A DNA stretch of 41,003 nucleotides, taken from NCBI GenBank assembly GCA_027292975.1, contig JAPUGG010000274.1, positions 1 to 41,003 of the forward strand. The letters run 5' to 3'. Below, piece by piece: positions 31,901-41,003 of the stretch. The notes beneath the pieces are model-generated. The model had not been told where the DNA came from, ran no database searches, and worked only from the letters and a program-made list of their open reading frames with translations. The position numbers and the translations under genes were made by a program. How positions within the stretch are numbered: the stretch's first letter is position 1; each line of letters opens with the position of its first letter. Source of the DNA: Alphaproteobacteria bacterium. Lineage in GTDB: Bacteria > Pseudomonadota > Alphaproteobacteria > SMXQ01.

Positions 31901-32455
31901 GGCGAGGAGCCGCCGATCCTGAGCCCCGCCGGCGCCGGTGGCGACTGGTTCCTTCGTGGACGGGTGGTCCATGGGCTTCTCGAGCACCTGCCGGAGCTTC
32001 CCCCCGGGGCTAGGGCGGCGGCGGCGCGGGCCTACCTCGCGCGGGCCACCTTCGGCCTCGATGCCCAAACGAGGGCGGAGATCGCCGCCGAAACCCTGGC
32101 GCTGCTGGACGATCCGGCCTTCGCTCCCTTGTTCGGCCCGGGCAGCCTCGCCGAGGTGCCGGTGGCTGGCGTCATCGGCGATATCGCCGTCTCCGGCCAG
32201 ATCGACCGAGTCGTGGTGGGCGACGGCACCGTGCTGGTGGTCGACTACAAGACCGGCCGCCACTGCCCCGATGACGCCGCCGGGGTGCCGCCCGCCTATC
32301 TTCGTCAGATGGCGCTTTACCGGGCCCTTTTGCAACTGGCCTTTCCCGGCTTTGACGTCCGCGCGGCGCTGGTTTTCACGACCGTCCCTAAGCTGTTGGC
32401 GCTGCCCGGCGCGGCCCTCGACAAGGCGCTTGGGGCCCTCATTCGGCCAACTTGA
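28949..32455 (+). CDS. addA: Double-strand break repair helicase AddA
   Basis: ATG 28949; GASAGTGKTKVLTDRVLSLLL, LVDEAQDTSPDQW, VMTVHAAKGLEAPIVFLPDT, LLYVAMTRAEDRLYV, nuclease VLVVDYKTGR. Confidence 0.97.
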   Translation: MTAAPNPSPGADAKVAQRKAADTKASVWVGASAGTGKTKVLTDRVLSLLLAGTPPQRILCLTFTRAAAAEMANRVREALGLWATDSEEELDRSIEDLTGSRPDPELSGHARGLFGAVLDCPGGLKIQTIHAFCESLLRRFPVEAGVQPHFRLMDERTARELLALAGDEVLARAMNRAEQGASGDGIGLASALAAIAGEVNTEAFHKLMDRLANDRARLARMLNRTGGLIGAARAMAARLDIDPGTRAEDLIAAACADAVFDGPGLGEALAVMAEGQATDRKRAGAMAPFLAADAGGRPGLMEEYRKGFLRADGQAFARFITEGGLKGVDHGEALLAIMAAEAGRLMALAGSLNALANYHSSVAAVTLGAALVEAYDAHKHARARLDYEDLILKTRDLLEGGTAAQWVLFKLDGGLDHILVDEAQDTSPDQWGVIKALAEDFFSGAGARDDHRTVFAVGDAKQSIYSFQRADPRAFEEMRAFFRTRVEDATQRWRDIDLHVSFRSTAAVLNAVDAVFAGDEAGQGLGPPGMEILHRPDRGGMAGLVEMWPLMASDKPSPADPWTPAMDLETGFDAPARLARVIAVTIKNWIADKEMLPARGRAIEAGDVMVLVRRRTGFVEALVRELKRLDVPVAGVDRMVVTNQLAVMDLVAVGRFALLPEDDLNLACVLKGPFLGFDEDALFDLAHGRKGTLWAALRAHARTDERLARARDWLGVVLGRADFERPYEFFAAILNRGGGREKLLARLGREAADPVNEFLELALAYEQMTAPSLEGFLAWACAGEVEIKRDLEQAVRNEVRVMTVHAAKGLEAPIVFLPDTTRNPPPPDLPYWTGPGDGSGPGLPLWAPRVAEFGADLTALRARGQADQLEETHRLLYVAMTRAEDRLYVCGWQTTKMPAQGCWYDLIRAGLEGMAGIEEVAVDFTAGIPGLMVTGRRLSCPQDAPAKAGDRSPDHPVSPLAAAWADLPPAPEPARAQPLAPSDPGEEPPILSPAGAGGDWFLRGRVVHGLLEHLPELPPGARAAAARAYLARATFGLDAQTRAEIAAETLALLDDPAFAPLFGPGSLAEVPVAGVIGDIAVSGQIDRVVVGDGTVLVVDYKTGRHCPDDAAGVPPAYLRQMALYRALLQLAFPGFDVRAALVFTTVPKLLALPGAALDKALGALIRPT

Positions 32456-32542
32456 CGGCTCTCGGCCGGGCCCCTAAACTGCGCCCCGCCTTCCGGTGGC
32501 CCACCGATCAAAACCATAAACCGGAACCATCAGGGGAACGAC

Positions 32543-32863
32543 ATGAGTGCGACCCATGTAACCGATTCCAGTTTCGAGGCCGACGTGCTCAATGCCGAAG
32601 GTCCGGTGCTGGTGGATTTCTGGGCCGAATGGTGCGCGCCCTGTAAGCAGATCGCGCCGATCCTCGAAGAGCTGGCTTCGGAACTCGAGGGCAACCTGAC
32701 CATCGCCAAGGTGAATATCGACGAGAACCCTCAGACCCCCACCAAGTACGGCGTCAGGGGCATTCCCACCTTGATCCTGTTCAACGGCGGCCAGGTGGTC
32801 GGCACCAAGGTGGGAACGGTCCCCAAGGGTGTCTTGTTGGATTGGGTGCAATCCAGCCTGTGA
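32543..32863 (+). CDS. trxA: Thioredoxin
   Basis: [46 protein letters not shown]. Confidence 0.96.
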   Translation: MSATHVTDSSFEADVLNAEGPVLVDFWAEWCAPCKQIAPILEELASELEGNLTIAKVNIDENPQTPTKYGVRGIPTLILFNGGQVVGTKVGTVPKGVLLDWVQSSL

Positions 32864-32886
32864 GCCCTCCGAAATTTTTTCCGGCC

Positions 32887-33996
32887 TCACAGGAGCCCCT
32901 TGGCCCGGCCGAAGAAAACGATGAAAACCGTCATGGCGCCAATCAGGGCGCCCACCACCAGAAAACTCCCATCGAGGCCCACCCAGGCGACCAGCGCCCC
33001 CATGACCATCGGCGTGACGGTCGAGGTCAGACGGTTCATCATGGTGCGCAACCCCACCGCCTTGCCCTGGTCGGGGCCAACGGCATGTGACAATTGGGAA
33101 ATGATCAGGGGCGTCGACATGCCGGCGCTGGCGCCGCGCGCCACCTGGGCGGCGAGAAACAGGACATAGAGTCCGAGCAATGGCGTCACCGCCATGGCCA
33201 AAACCGACAGCAAGGCAGTCGTCACCAGAAGCCAAGACGAATGCATCATGCGGGCAAGCGGCGCCGCGCCCAGGGCGCCGGCGGCGGCGGCAACCGCGCC
33301 GGTGGCCATGAGAAGACCGATGGCCGTGCCGGTAATTCCATGGCCGTTGAGATAAACCACGTAAAACGAGCCCTGGATGGAATAGCCAGTAATCCGCACC
33401 ATGGACAACATCACCACGAAGGCCACCATGGGCAGGGCCAACAATCGGAAGGCCGCGGTATAGCTTCTGATTTCCGGCTTGAGGTCGCGCGCCTTGAGCC
33501 ACCCATGGGGCTCTGCGACATGATCGCCAGCGGCCGGCGGCAGGGCAAAGACCGCCAGCAATTGCAGCGCCGTCCACGCGAACAGCACCCCGAACGCGCC
33601 CCACGGGCCGATGAAATCCCAGCCCGCGCCGGCCAAGGGCGGCCCCACCATGTTCCCCAGGACGCAAATGGCGGTGAACCGGCCGGCATGGCGGGGGCTG
33701 CCCTTCATCAGCTGGCCGATCAGGGTCTGGGCGCCGACCCAGCCCATGGTCGAGGCGAGTCCGCCGATCATCTGCAGCACGAACACCGCCCAGATGAAGG
33801 GAAGCACGGGAAACAAGAGCGGCGTCGCCGCCCCCATGACGGCGAAGGCGATCATCACCCGGCGCGGACCGAGCCGGTCCATGAGCGCGCCCCCGTGAAC
33901 CGAAAACAGAAACGGCAACAGGTTGAAACTGCCCAGCGCGAAACCGATCATCACCGGGCTGGCGTTCAGGTGGAGAAGCCATAGCGGCAATACCAC
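32887..33996 (-). CDS. MFS transporter; N-terminus possibly truncated by an in-frame TAG at 34051-34053
   Basis: GGALMDRLGPRRVMIAFAVMG, multiple TM helices; upstream in-frame translation ...*AAVYATGLFSSTQTVLVAVVLPLWLL continues as TM1. Confidence 0.82.
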   Translation of the reverse strand: MVLPLWLLHLNASPVMIGFALGSFNLLPFLFSVHGGALMDRLGPRRVMIAFAVMGAATPLLFPVLPFIWAVFVLQMIGGLASTMGWVGAQTLIGQLMKGSPRHAGRFTAICVLGNMVGPPLAGAGWDFIGPWGAFGVLFAWTALQLLAVFALPPAAGDHVAEPHGWLKARDLKPEIRSYTAAFRLLALPMVAFVVMLSMVRITGYSIQGSFYVVYLNGHGITGTAIGLLMATGAVAAAAGALGAAPLARMMHSSWLLVTTALLSVLAMAVTPLLGLYVLFLAAQVARGASAGMSTPLIISQLSHAVGPDQGKAVGLRTMMNRLTSTVTPMVMGALVAWVGLDGSFLVVGALIGAMTVFIVFFGRAKGLL

Positions 33997-34119
33997 GGCG
34001 ACCAGGACGGTTTGGGTGGAACTGAACAGGCCGGTGGCGTAAACCGCGGCCTAGACGCGGACGGGGACCGAATCCAACGGTGTTCTCCCTAGAGCATCAG
34101 GCGCGGGGCCGCTATTCCG

Positions 34120-36993
34120 TCAGTGGACCTCGGCCCAGTTGTCGCCGATCCCGGTCTCCACCTCGAGGGGGACCGAAAGGTTCACCGCCGGGAAGGGTGC
34201 GTCGGCCATCACCTTGGCGACCAATCGGGCGGTGGCCTCGGCCTCGGCCTCGGGCACCTCGAAGATCAACTCGTCATGGACCTGAAGCAGCATCTCCGCC
34301 CCCAGGTTGTTTTCCCTGAGCGCCGGCGGCACCCGGATCATGGCGCGCTTGATGATGTCGGCGGCGGCGCCCTGCAAGGGGGCATTGATGGCCGCCCGTT
34401 CGGCGAACGCCTTGTGGGGTCCCTTGGCGGTGATGTCCGGCGTGTGCATGCGGCGCCCGAAAATGGTGGTGACAAAACCCTGTTCGCGGGCCAAGGCCTT
34501 GGTGTCTTCCATGTAGTCCCTGATGCCGGGATAGCGTTGGAAATAGGCCTCGATAAAGTTTTTTGCGTCCTGTTGGGGGATCCCCAGCTGGCGGGCCAGG
34601 CCGAACGGGGAAATGCCGTAAATGATGCCGAAATTGATGGCTTTGGCCGAGCGCCGGGTCGCGGCGTCCATTCGATCCAGCGGCACACCGAATATTTCCG
34701 ATGCCGTCAGCGCGTGAATGTCGGCCCCGTCGCGGAACGCCTCCTTCAGGGCCGTGATATCGGCCACGTGGGCTAAAAGACGAAGCTCGATCTGGGAATA
34801 ATCGGCCGAGAGCAGCTTGGCGCCGTCCCTGGCGACGAAGGCCTCGCGGATCTTGCGCCCTTCCTCGGTGCGCACCGGGATGTTCTGCAGGTTGGGATCG
34901 GTCGACGACAGCCGCCCGGTGGAGGCGACGGCCATGGCATACGAGGTATGCACGCGCCCGGTGTCGGGATTGATCTGCTTTTGCAGGGCGTCGGTATAGG
35001 TCGACCGCAGCTTGGCCAGCAGGCGCCAGTCGAGCACCCGGGCGGGCAGGTCGTGACCCCGGGCGGCAAGGTCTTCCAGCACGTCGGCGCCGGTCGACCA
35101 GGCACCGGCCTTGCCCTTCTTGCCGACGGGGAGGGCCATATCCTCGAACACGATCTCGCCCAACTGCTTGGGGCTGGCGATGTTGAATTCGCGGCCGGCG
35201 AGCTTTTGGATCTCGGTCTCCAGCACCCCCAGCCGTTTGGCGAAGTCCCGGGACAGCGCCTTCAGACACTTGGAATCGACCTCGATGCCGGCCTGCTCCA
35301 TGGCCACCAGCACCGGGATCAGCGGGCGTTCCAGGGTCTCGTAGACCGTCGACAGGTGCTCCACCATGAGCCTGGGCTTCAACAGGTCGTGCAAGCGCAG
35401 GGTGATGTCGGCATCCTCGGCGGCGTAGTCCCGGGCCGCCTCCAGGGGGACCAGGTCGAAGGTCACCTGTTTCTTGCCAACTCCGGCCACCTCGGAAAAC
35501 TTGATATTGGTGTGATCGAGATGGCGTAACGCCAGCTCGTCCAAACCATGGCCGTGACGGCCCGCGTCGAGAACGTAGGACAGCACCATGGTGTCGTCGA
35601 CGGGCGCGATATGGACGTCGTAACGGGCCAGGATCTCGGTATCGTATTTGATATTGTGCCCGACCTTGAGGACCGAGGGGTCCCCCAGCATCGGCGCCAG
35701 CAGCGCCAGGGCGGCGGCGCGATCGATCTGCCCTTCCACCAGGCCGCCGGCCTGGCCGCCCGTTTGGCCGCCGCCATCGCCCAGATCAAGCGCCCCTTGG
35801 GAGACCGCGCCGCGGTGGGCGAGCGGGATGTAGCAAGCCTTCCCCGGCTCCAGCGCCAGGGAAACGCCGACCAGAACCGCCCGTTGCGCATCGAGCGAGG
35901 TGGTCTCGGTGTCCACCGCCACCCGGCCCTTTTCGGTCGCCGCGGCGATCCAGGCTTTGAGCTCCGCCTCCTCGGTCACCAGCTGGTAGCCGGCTTCGGC
36001 CTCGGCCTTGGCCCCGGCGGCGGCCTCGGCGCCCAGGCCATCACCGCCGATCTCGCTCATGACACGGGCGACGATGCGCTCGAATTCCTGGGCGCGCAGG
36101 AATTTCAGGAGTTTTTCGTGGTCCGGTGGGCGCATGGCGAAGGCGCGGTAGCTGCCCTTAACCGGCACGTCGTCCTTGAGGGTCACCAGTTCCAGGGAAA
36201 TCCGCGCGAGGTCGGCGAATTCCAGGAGATTCTCGCGCCGCTTGGGCTGCTTGATCTCCCCCGCCCGGGCCAGCACGGTCTCGAGATCGCCGAACTCGTT
36301 GATCAGCTGCGCCGCCGTCTTGACGCCGATGCCGGGCACGCCCGGCACGTTGTCCGTGGGATCGCCGGCCAGGGCCTGCACCTCGACCACCTTCCCCGGC
36401 CCGACGCCGAACTTCTCCACCACTTCCTCGGTGCCGATCCGGCGGTTGTGGATGGGATCGTGCATGGTGACGCGCTCGGTGACCAGCTGCATCAGGTCCT
36501 TGTCCGACGACATGATGGTGACCTGGTCGCCGGCCTCGCGCGCCTGGCGGGCATAGGTGGCGATCAGGTCGTCGGCCTCGAAGCCCGGCATCTCGATGGC
36601 CGGAACGTTGAACGCCTCGGTGGCCTCCAGGACCAGGGGGAATTGCGGGATCAGGTCTTCCGGGGGCGGCGGCCGGTTGGCCTTGTAATCGGCATAGATA
36701 TCGTTGCGGAAGGTCTTGCGCGCGGCATCGAAGATGACGGCGAGGTAATCGGCGTCGGTGTCGTCCAGCAGCTTCATCAACATGTTGCAGAAGCCGTACA
36801 CGGCATTGGTCGGCGTGCCGTCGGAGCGGGTCAGGTTGCTCTTGAGCCCGTAATAGGCGCGGAAGATGAAGCCCGAGCCGTCGACCAGGAACAAGTGGCG
36901 GGGCTTGCCCTCGCCGCCACCACTGCTATCCGCCGCGTTCAATGGCCGCCGCCGGGCTGGAAGCCCTCGGCCAGAACATAGCGGCGGCCGCAA
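34120..36993 (-). CDS. polA: DNA polymerase I with 5'-3' and 3'-5' exonuclease domains
   Basis: LFLVDGSGFIFRAYYGL, VAVDTETTSLDAQRAVLVGVSLAL, LLSADYSQIELRLLAHVADI, RSAKAINFGIIYGISPFGLA, QVHDELIFEVPE. Actual start may be TTG 36942, overlapping the upstream gene stop. Confidence 0.97.
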   Translation of the reverse strand: MRPPLCSGRGLPARRRPLNAADSSGGGEGKPRHLFLVDGSGFIFRAYYGLKSNLTRSDGTPTNAVYGFCNMLMKLLDDTDADYLAVIFDAARKTFRNDIYADYKANRPPPPEDLIPQFPLVLEATEAFNVPAIEMPGFEADDLIATYARQAREAGDQVTIMSSDKDLMQLVTERVTMHDPIHNRRIGTEEVVEKFGVGPGKVVEVQALAGDPTDNVPGVPGIGVKTAAQLINEFGDLETVLARAGEIKQPKRRENLLEFADLARISLELVTLKDDVPVKGSYRAFAMRPPDHEKLLKFLRAQEFERIVARVMSEIGGDGLGAEAAAGAKAEAEAGYQLVTEEAELKAWIAAATEKGRVAVDTETTSLDAQRAVLVGVSLALEPGKACYIPLAHRGAVSQGALDLGDGGGQTGGQAGGLVEGQIDRAAALALLAPMLGDPSVLKVGHNIKYDTEILARYDVHIAPVDDTMVLSYVLDAGRHGHGLDELALRHLDHTNIKFSEVAGVGKKQVTFDLVPLEAARDYAAEDADITLRLHDLLKPRLMVEHLSTVYETLERPLIPVLVAMEQAGIEVDSKCLKALSRDFAKRLGVLETEIQKLAGREFNIASPKQLGEIVFEDMALPVGKKGKAGAWSTGADVLEDLAARGHDLPARVLDWRLLAKLRSTYTDALQKQINPDTGRVHTSYAMAVASTGRLSSTDPNLQNIPVRTEEGRKIREAFVARDGAKLLSADYSQIELRLLAHVADITALKEAFRDGADIHALTASEIFGVPLDRMDAATRRSAKAINFGIIYGISPFGLARQLGIPQQDAKNFIEAYFQRYPGIRDYMEDTKALAREQGFVTTIFGRRMHTPDITAKGPHKAFAERAAINAPLQGAAADIIKRAMIRVPPALRENNLGAEMLLQVHDELIFEVPEAEAEATARLVAKVMADAPFPAVNLSVPLEVETGIGDNWAEVH

Positions 36994-37112
36994 TAGGGGC
37001 AGTCCACCTCACCGTCGGGGCCGAGGTTGAGATAAACCAGCGGATGGCCGAGGGTTCCCCCGTCGCAGCCGACCGTGGAGTACTCTACCGTGATGGTTTC
37101 AACGGGGTCCAT
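36939..37112 (-). CDS. Small zinc-finger domain protein (NDUFS6-like CxxC)
   Basis: MDPVETITVEYSTVGCDGGTLGHPLVYLNLGPDGEVDCPYCGRRYVLAEG; ATG 37112 chosen inside ORF 36939-37208. Confidence 0.85.
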   Translation of the reverse strand: MDPVETITVEYSTVGCDGGTLGHPLVYLNLGPDGEVDCPYCGRRYVLAEGFQPGGGH

Positions 37113-37180
37113 GGCGTAAATACTTTCGCATCCGGGTTGGCGGTTGGCGGAACGGATTTGTTGACCGTCCCGACCCGCCG

Positions 37181-38281
37181 ATGATACCGATTGCCCCACC
37201 TCTTTCAACCGCGAGAAAGCATCCGTCCATGACCGTCACGCGCCCCCACGACCGGCAAGGGAATGCGCTCCTGACGCCTCCTGAGCGGGGCTGGCGTTGG
37301 GCGGCCTGGGGTTGCCTCCTCATGGGGCTCACGCTCGGCGCTTGCGCGCCCAGGCTTCAGGAGAGCGGGCCCATGACCGGCCAGGCGCGCATCGTCGGCG
37401 ACACACTGATTGCCCGGGACGGCGCCCGCCTGCCGCTTCGCCGATGGGCACCGGAGGCGCAAGAGCCCTGGGCCGTGCTGGTGGCGCTGCACGGCTTCAA
37501 CGATTATTCCAACGCTTTTAACGCCGCCGCCCGTCACTGGGCCAAGCACGGGGTGGTGACCTACGCCATCGACCAGCGCGGCTTCGGGCGGACCGCCGAG
37601 GCTGGCCTGTGGGCCGGCATCGACGCCATGGTGGCCGATCTCCGGGCGCTCACCGCCATTGTCAGCAAGCGCCATCCGGGGCTGCCCCTCCATGTGCTGG
37701 GCGATTCCATGGGCGCCGCCGTCGCCATGGTGAGCCTGGCGCGGCACCCCGGGGGCGCCATCGACGGCGCCGTGCTGGTGGCGCCCGCGGTCTGGGGACG
37801 CCGCCACCTGGGCGCCATCAAGAGCGCAGCGCTCTGGCTCGCCGCCCATTCCGTGCCCTGGCTCAGGCTCACCGCCGAGGGGCTCGATATCCAGGCGTCG
37901 GACAATGTCGCCATGCTACGGGCGCTCGGCAAGGACAAGCTGGTCATCAAGGAGACGCGGATCGACGCCATCTGGGGCATGGTGAACCTGATGGACGCCG
38001 CCTTCGCCGCCAGTGACAAGATCGAAGCCCCGCTGCTGCTGCTCTACGGCGCCAGGGACGAGGTCATCCCCAAGCACCCCACGGTCGAGGTGCTGGGCAA
38101 GCTCATGGCAACGGGGCGGGTGCGGGCGGCCTATTACGCCGATGGCTATCACATGCTGCTGCGCGACTTGGCCGCCGAGCCGGTGCTCGACGACGTGCTC
38201 GCCTGGATCAGGGATCACCGCGCGGCCCTGCCGTCGGGCGCCGAGGCCCGGGCCCGGAGGTGGCTGGAAATGGCCGATTAG
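37181..38281 (+). CDS. Lipoprotein-like alpha/beta hydrolase (lysophospholipase / serine aminopeptidase S33 type)
   Basis: Lipobox-like [51 protein letters not shown] nucleophile elbow; start may be ATG 37229. Confidence 0.88.
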   Translation: MIPIAPPLSTARKHPSMTVTRPHDRQGNALLTPPERGWRWAAWGCLLMGLTLGACAPRLQESGPMTGQARIVGDTLIARDGARLPLRRWAPEAQEPWAVLVALHGFNDYSNAFNAAARHWAKHGVVTYAIDQRGFGRTAEAGLWAGIDAMVADLRALTAIVSKRHPGLPLHVLGDSMGAAVAMVSLARHPGGAIDGAVLVAPAVWGRRHLGAIKSAALWLAAHSVPWLRLTAEGLDIQASDNVAMLRALGKDKLVIKETRIDAIWGMVNLMDAAFAASDKIEAPLLLLYGARDEVIPKHPTVEVLGKLMATGRVRAAYYADGYHMLLRDLAAEPVLDDVLAWIRDHRAALPSGAEARARRWLEMAD

Positions 38282-39369
38282 GCGGCGCCGTCGAGGGTTC
38301 CTTGGGGAACCATGACCGCGCCCTGGAACAACAGCCGCGCGGTGCGCAGGATGCCGGCGCTCCTAACCTCGGGCGGGGTTCGCGAAAGATCGAGGGTCAG
38401 CGCCACGTCGATGGTCCCGGTGGGATGCTCGATGGCGATCTCCATTTTCTCACCAATCTCCATGTCGGCGAGCCCATGGGCGACGGTGCCCGGCGTCACG
38501 GCGGCGCAAGAGAGGCAGACGGCGCCGGTCACCGCGTGGGCCTCATGGGCGGCGTGGGGCGTGAAATAGCGCGAAGAGATGGTAGCGCCCGCCCGCGCGG
38601 GGGCGAGCAATACCGGCTTGGGGATCACCATGTCGGTGACATCGCCCAAGCCCATCATCTCGCCCGCCTGCAAGCGGATGGGCTCGAGCCGGGCGAAAAA
38701 ATCCCTGTCCCCGTCGAGATCGGCGGCCGTCTCATAACCGGTCTTGCCCATGGAATCGGCGGCCATCATCATCACCGGCATGGCCGCGTCGGCCAAGGTC
38801 ACCTCGATGCCGTCGATCAAGTCCACCACGTTACCGGTGGGGAACAGCGCCCCGGTCTTGGAGCCCAGGCAATCCATGAAATTGAGGATCACCGGCGCGG
38901 CGCTGCCCGGCACGCCGTCGACGGTGGCCGCGCCCGCGTACTCCACCGTGCCGCCCGGGGTCTGGATCACCGCCTCCACCAGATCGCCGGTATTGACCAG
39001 GCGGATGCGTACCCTTGTCTCGCCATGGGCCGCCGCCACCAGGCCGCGCTCTATGGCGAACGGGCCGACCCCGGCCAGAATATTTCCGCAGGTCGGGCCG
39101 GTATCGACCATGTCCTCGGCGACCAAAACCTGGGCGAAGAAGTAATCGACGTCGATTCCGGGCTCTTCGGACGGGCCGACGATGGCGACCTTGGAGGTCA
39201 GCGGCGTCGCCCCGCCCATGCCGTCGATCTGGCGCGCATCGGGCGAGCCCATGGCGGCCAGCAGGAGCCGGTCGCGGGCGGCGGCGTCGCGTGGCATGTC
39301 GCTCGCCTCGAAATAAAGCCCGCGCGAGGTTCCGCCCCGCATGAAAAGCGCAGGAATGGCTGTCTGCAT
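38278..39369 (-). CDS. PrpF-family protein, probable 4-oxalomesaconate tautomerase
   Basis: [61 protein letters not shown] 39369 chosen since the longer ORF runs antisense through a tRNA. Confidence 0.85.
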   Translation of the reverse strand: MQTAIPALFMRGGTSRGLYFEASDMPRDAAARDRLLLAAMGSPDARQIDGMGGATPLTSKVAIVGPSEEPGIDVDYFFAQVLVAEDMVDTGPTCGNILAGVGPFAIERGLVAAAHGETRVRIRLVNTGDLVEAVIQTPGGTVEYAGAATVDGVPGSAAPVILNFMDCLGSKTGALFPTGNVVDLIDGIEVTLADAAMPVMMMAADSMGKTGYETAADLDGDRDFFARLEPIRLQAGEMMGLGDVTDMVIPKPVLLAPARAGATISSRYFTPHAAHEAHAVTGAVCLSCAAVTPGTVAHGLADMEIGEKMEIAIEHPTGTIDVALTLDLSRTPPEVRSAGILRTARLLFQGAVMVPQGTLDGAA

Positions 39370-39531
39370 GTCTGCTCCGCTCCGTGCTCGATGGCGGCAG
39401 GTGTTCCTCATACTTAGCCCATGGCCACGGCCCATGACAAGGCGGCGGAGTAAGGTTTGCGCCGGGCCCACCATTGGGCTAGATTTCCGCCGCGCACGTT
39501 TCGGCCCCGCGCCGGCGCCCCCGAGACGGTT

Positions 39532-39608
<77 letters not shown>

Positions 39609-39655
39609 TATTTTCAATGGGTTAGAGTACATTCTCCAGGTAAGGCTCATCCCTT

Positions 39656-39706
39656 TAAGTGCAATGTAAGTGCAAATCCCTTTATGATTACCGCCTATTG
39701 CACTTA
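39656..39706. repeat. Iterated TAAGTGCAA motifs (two direct, one inverted), integrase-arm-site-like
   Basis: TAAGTGCAA at 39656-39664 and 39667-39675 (11-bp period); TTGCACTTA at 39698-39706. Confidence 0.6.
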
Positions 39707-39990
39707 CCGCTCACCTAAAAAACGAATAACACTGCCGCGCTTAAGTCCTGCAAATTAAAGCCTCAAAGGCTTCCCGCAGAAGGGATTCGCATAAGAGCGA
39801 ATATGGAAACTGATGCATGGGCACTATACACTGCGACGGGTGCCGGCTTTCAGGTAGAAGTAGGTTCAAATCGGGGGCAGGATTTGTTCAAGACCCTACC
39901 ATGCTCAGGTTGAGGAAAGCTGTCTGAAATTGGTTGCGGGGGCCCGCAACTGCCTTGATTTGCTCTTGTCTGTAAGCAGTGTAAAATTCG

Positions 39991-40044
39991 GAGCAGCTGC
40001 CTCTTAATCAGCGGGTCCGGGGTTCGAATCCCCGATCGCCCCCC
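39991..40044 (+). pseudogene. 3'-half fragment of tRNA-Lys(CTT), probable attachment-site scar
   Basis: GAGCAGCTGCCTCTTAATCAGCGGGTCCGGGGTTCGAATCCCCGATCGCCCCCCA: anticodon arm, T arm, 3' acceptor and CCA present; no matching 5' acceptor or D arm upstream. Confidence 0.78.
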
Positions 40045-40093
40045 AATTAAAACAAAGGCTTAGAGGTTTTTCCTCTAGGCCCTTGTTCATTAT

Positions 40094-40112
40094 GGGTAAC
40101 AATTTGGGTAAC
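40094..40112. repeat. Direct repeat GGGTAAC (12-bp period) next to the tRNA fragment
   Basis: GGGTAAC 40094-40100 and 40106-40112. Confidence 0.5.
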
Positions 40113-40135
40113 TCAAGCGCCCGTTCATTGGGCGC

Positions 40136-40160
40136 AAAAAAAGCCGCCGCGAAGGGCGGC
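40136..40160 (-). terminator. Rho-independent-like terminator for minus-strand transcription
   Basis: Minus strand reads GCCGCC-CTTCGC-GGCGGC followed by TTTTTTT. Confidence 0.6.
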
Positions 40161-40441
40161 GCTGGTGTGGTAGGAAGGTCAGGAGAGGCCGGGGGAGGGC
40201 GTCAGTTGATGAACAATGTTTCAGGGTAGGCGTTTTTTCTGGGTAAAAATAAATGAGTAGGTAGGAGAACAGCCGGTCTTCGTTATCGCCTTGGAGTGCA
40301 TCACTGAATGGGGGCTTTGTGGGTACGCCCTTCCTTGTGCGGGTCTGATGGCATCACATGATGGTCAAATGTTGTGAAATTTATAGCCGCATTTAGCTGG
40401 CGGATCACTTCTACTTGGCATCAAAATCTGTCACCCAAAAA

Positions 40442-41003
40442 TTAAGAGTATTGCAGCGGATTAGTGGAAGCCGCTTGCAAAGAGTTAGTAATTAAATGAA
40501 GGACCGAAATCAGCCCCCAAAGCCCCCATGGACCTGTTGCTTTAATTCCTGCGTATTGGTTTGAAGAGACGAAAACACCGCTATCGATAACTAAGACACC
40601 GGCAATATCAGGATTTTTTCCGAGGTTCTGCTCCGCCGTCGAAACTTTTGTCCAACCGGTATAACCAGCAACAAACAGTGGAATTTTATCTGTAACTGCC
40701 AACCCCCCCATCTTCATGGAACTGCCAATTTTTTTGCGCAGGGGCGCGAGTTGATTTGCCGTCGCAATTGCTTGCCCCCACTGAGAAGCGATGTTCGATT
40801 TCACCTCAATTACGGCCGCAATACTTTCTGCAAGATATAGGCGTGTGTTTGCGTTCCGCCCAACCCCGGGCAAAGATGGAGAAATTGGATATTCCACAAC
40901 AACATCAAGTTGGCCACTTCTATGGCCCGAAATATCCGTAGCGTCACCAGTTCCGAACCGATAGATCGGCGGCAACACATTTGACAAAAAATCTTCAATA
41001 AAT
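40442..41003 (-). CDS. DUF6602-like protein, putative PD-(D/E)XK-type fold, 5'-partial at window edge
   Basis: Frame open to 41003 (FIEDFLSNVLPPIYRFGTGDATDISGHRSGQLDVVVEYP...LYLAESIAAVIEVKSNIASQWGQA); D ... (I)EVK arrangement; resembles the DUF6602 family from recall, not searched. Confidence 0.62.
   Translation of the reverse strand, partial: FIEDFLSNVLPPIYRFGTGDATDISGHRSGQLDVVVEYPISPSLPGVGRNANTRLYLAESIAAVIEVKSNIASQWGQAIATANQLAPLRKKIGSSMKMGGLAVTDKIPLFVAGYTGWTKVSTAEQNLGKNPDIAGVLVIDSGVFVSSNQYAGIKATGPWGLWGLISVLHLITNSLQAASTNPLQYS

Noticed and set aside
34090-34100. CTAGAGCAT near the polA end as a third copy of the palindromic repeat
   Set aside because: Only about 9 bp shared; no second arm or FCCGG-type core follows.
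39841-39890. GTAGGTTCAAATCGGGG resembling another tRNA T-arm remnant
   Set aside because: Only a short match to the generic GGTTCAAATC T-loop; no adjacent anticodon arm or acceptor stem.

Overview
GC-rich alphaproteobacterial chromosome segment (gene order and protein families look Rhodospirillales-like; inferred). Most of the window is conserved core synteny: aroA(partial)-cmk-rpsA-sppA-ihfB-lapA-[pyrF remnant]-trpF-trpB-trpA-accD-folC, convergent pckA, a Co/Ni uptake cassette (UreH/NiCoT-like, cbtB, cbtA), chvI-chvG-hprK-rapZ-EIIA(Man)-HPr, ahcY, a DivL-like pseudo-canonical sensor kinase, tsaE-amgK-murU-addB-addA-trxA, an MFS gene, polA, a zinc-finger protein, a lipoprotein-like alpha/beta hydrolase and a PrpF/4-oxalomesaconate tautomerase family gene. 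After a tRNA-Arg(CCG) at 39532 the sequence changes character: lower GC, about 0.8 kb without convincing coding sequence, integrase-arm-like repeats, a degenerate 3' half of a tRNA-Lys(CTT), and a DUF6602-like (putative PD-(D/E)XK nuclease fold) gene running off the right edge. This looks like the border of an integrated genomic island. The best leads are: (1) a 50-codon in-frame internal-deletion remnant of pyrF; (2) a DivL-type kinase with Tyr in place of the phospho-acceptor His; (3) the double tRNA attachment-site scar with the DUF6602 gene; (4) a ~240-bp terminal-inverted-repeat, highly structured intergenic element related to a second palindrome that supplies the cbtA stop codon; (5) a 26-bp AT-rich palindrome upstream of ahcY; (6) a putative amber codon truncating the MFS gene. 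No CRISPR array, rRNA, transposase or complete prophage was seen.
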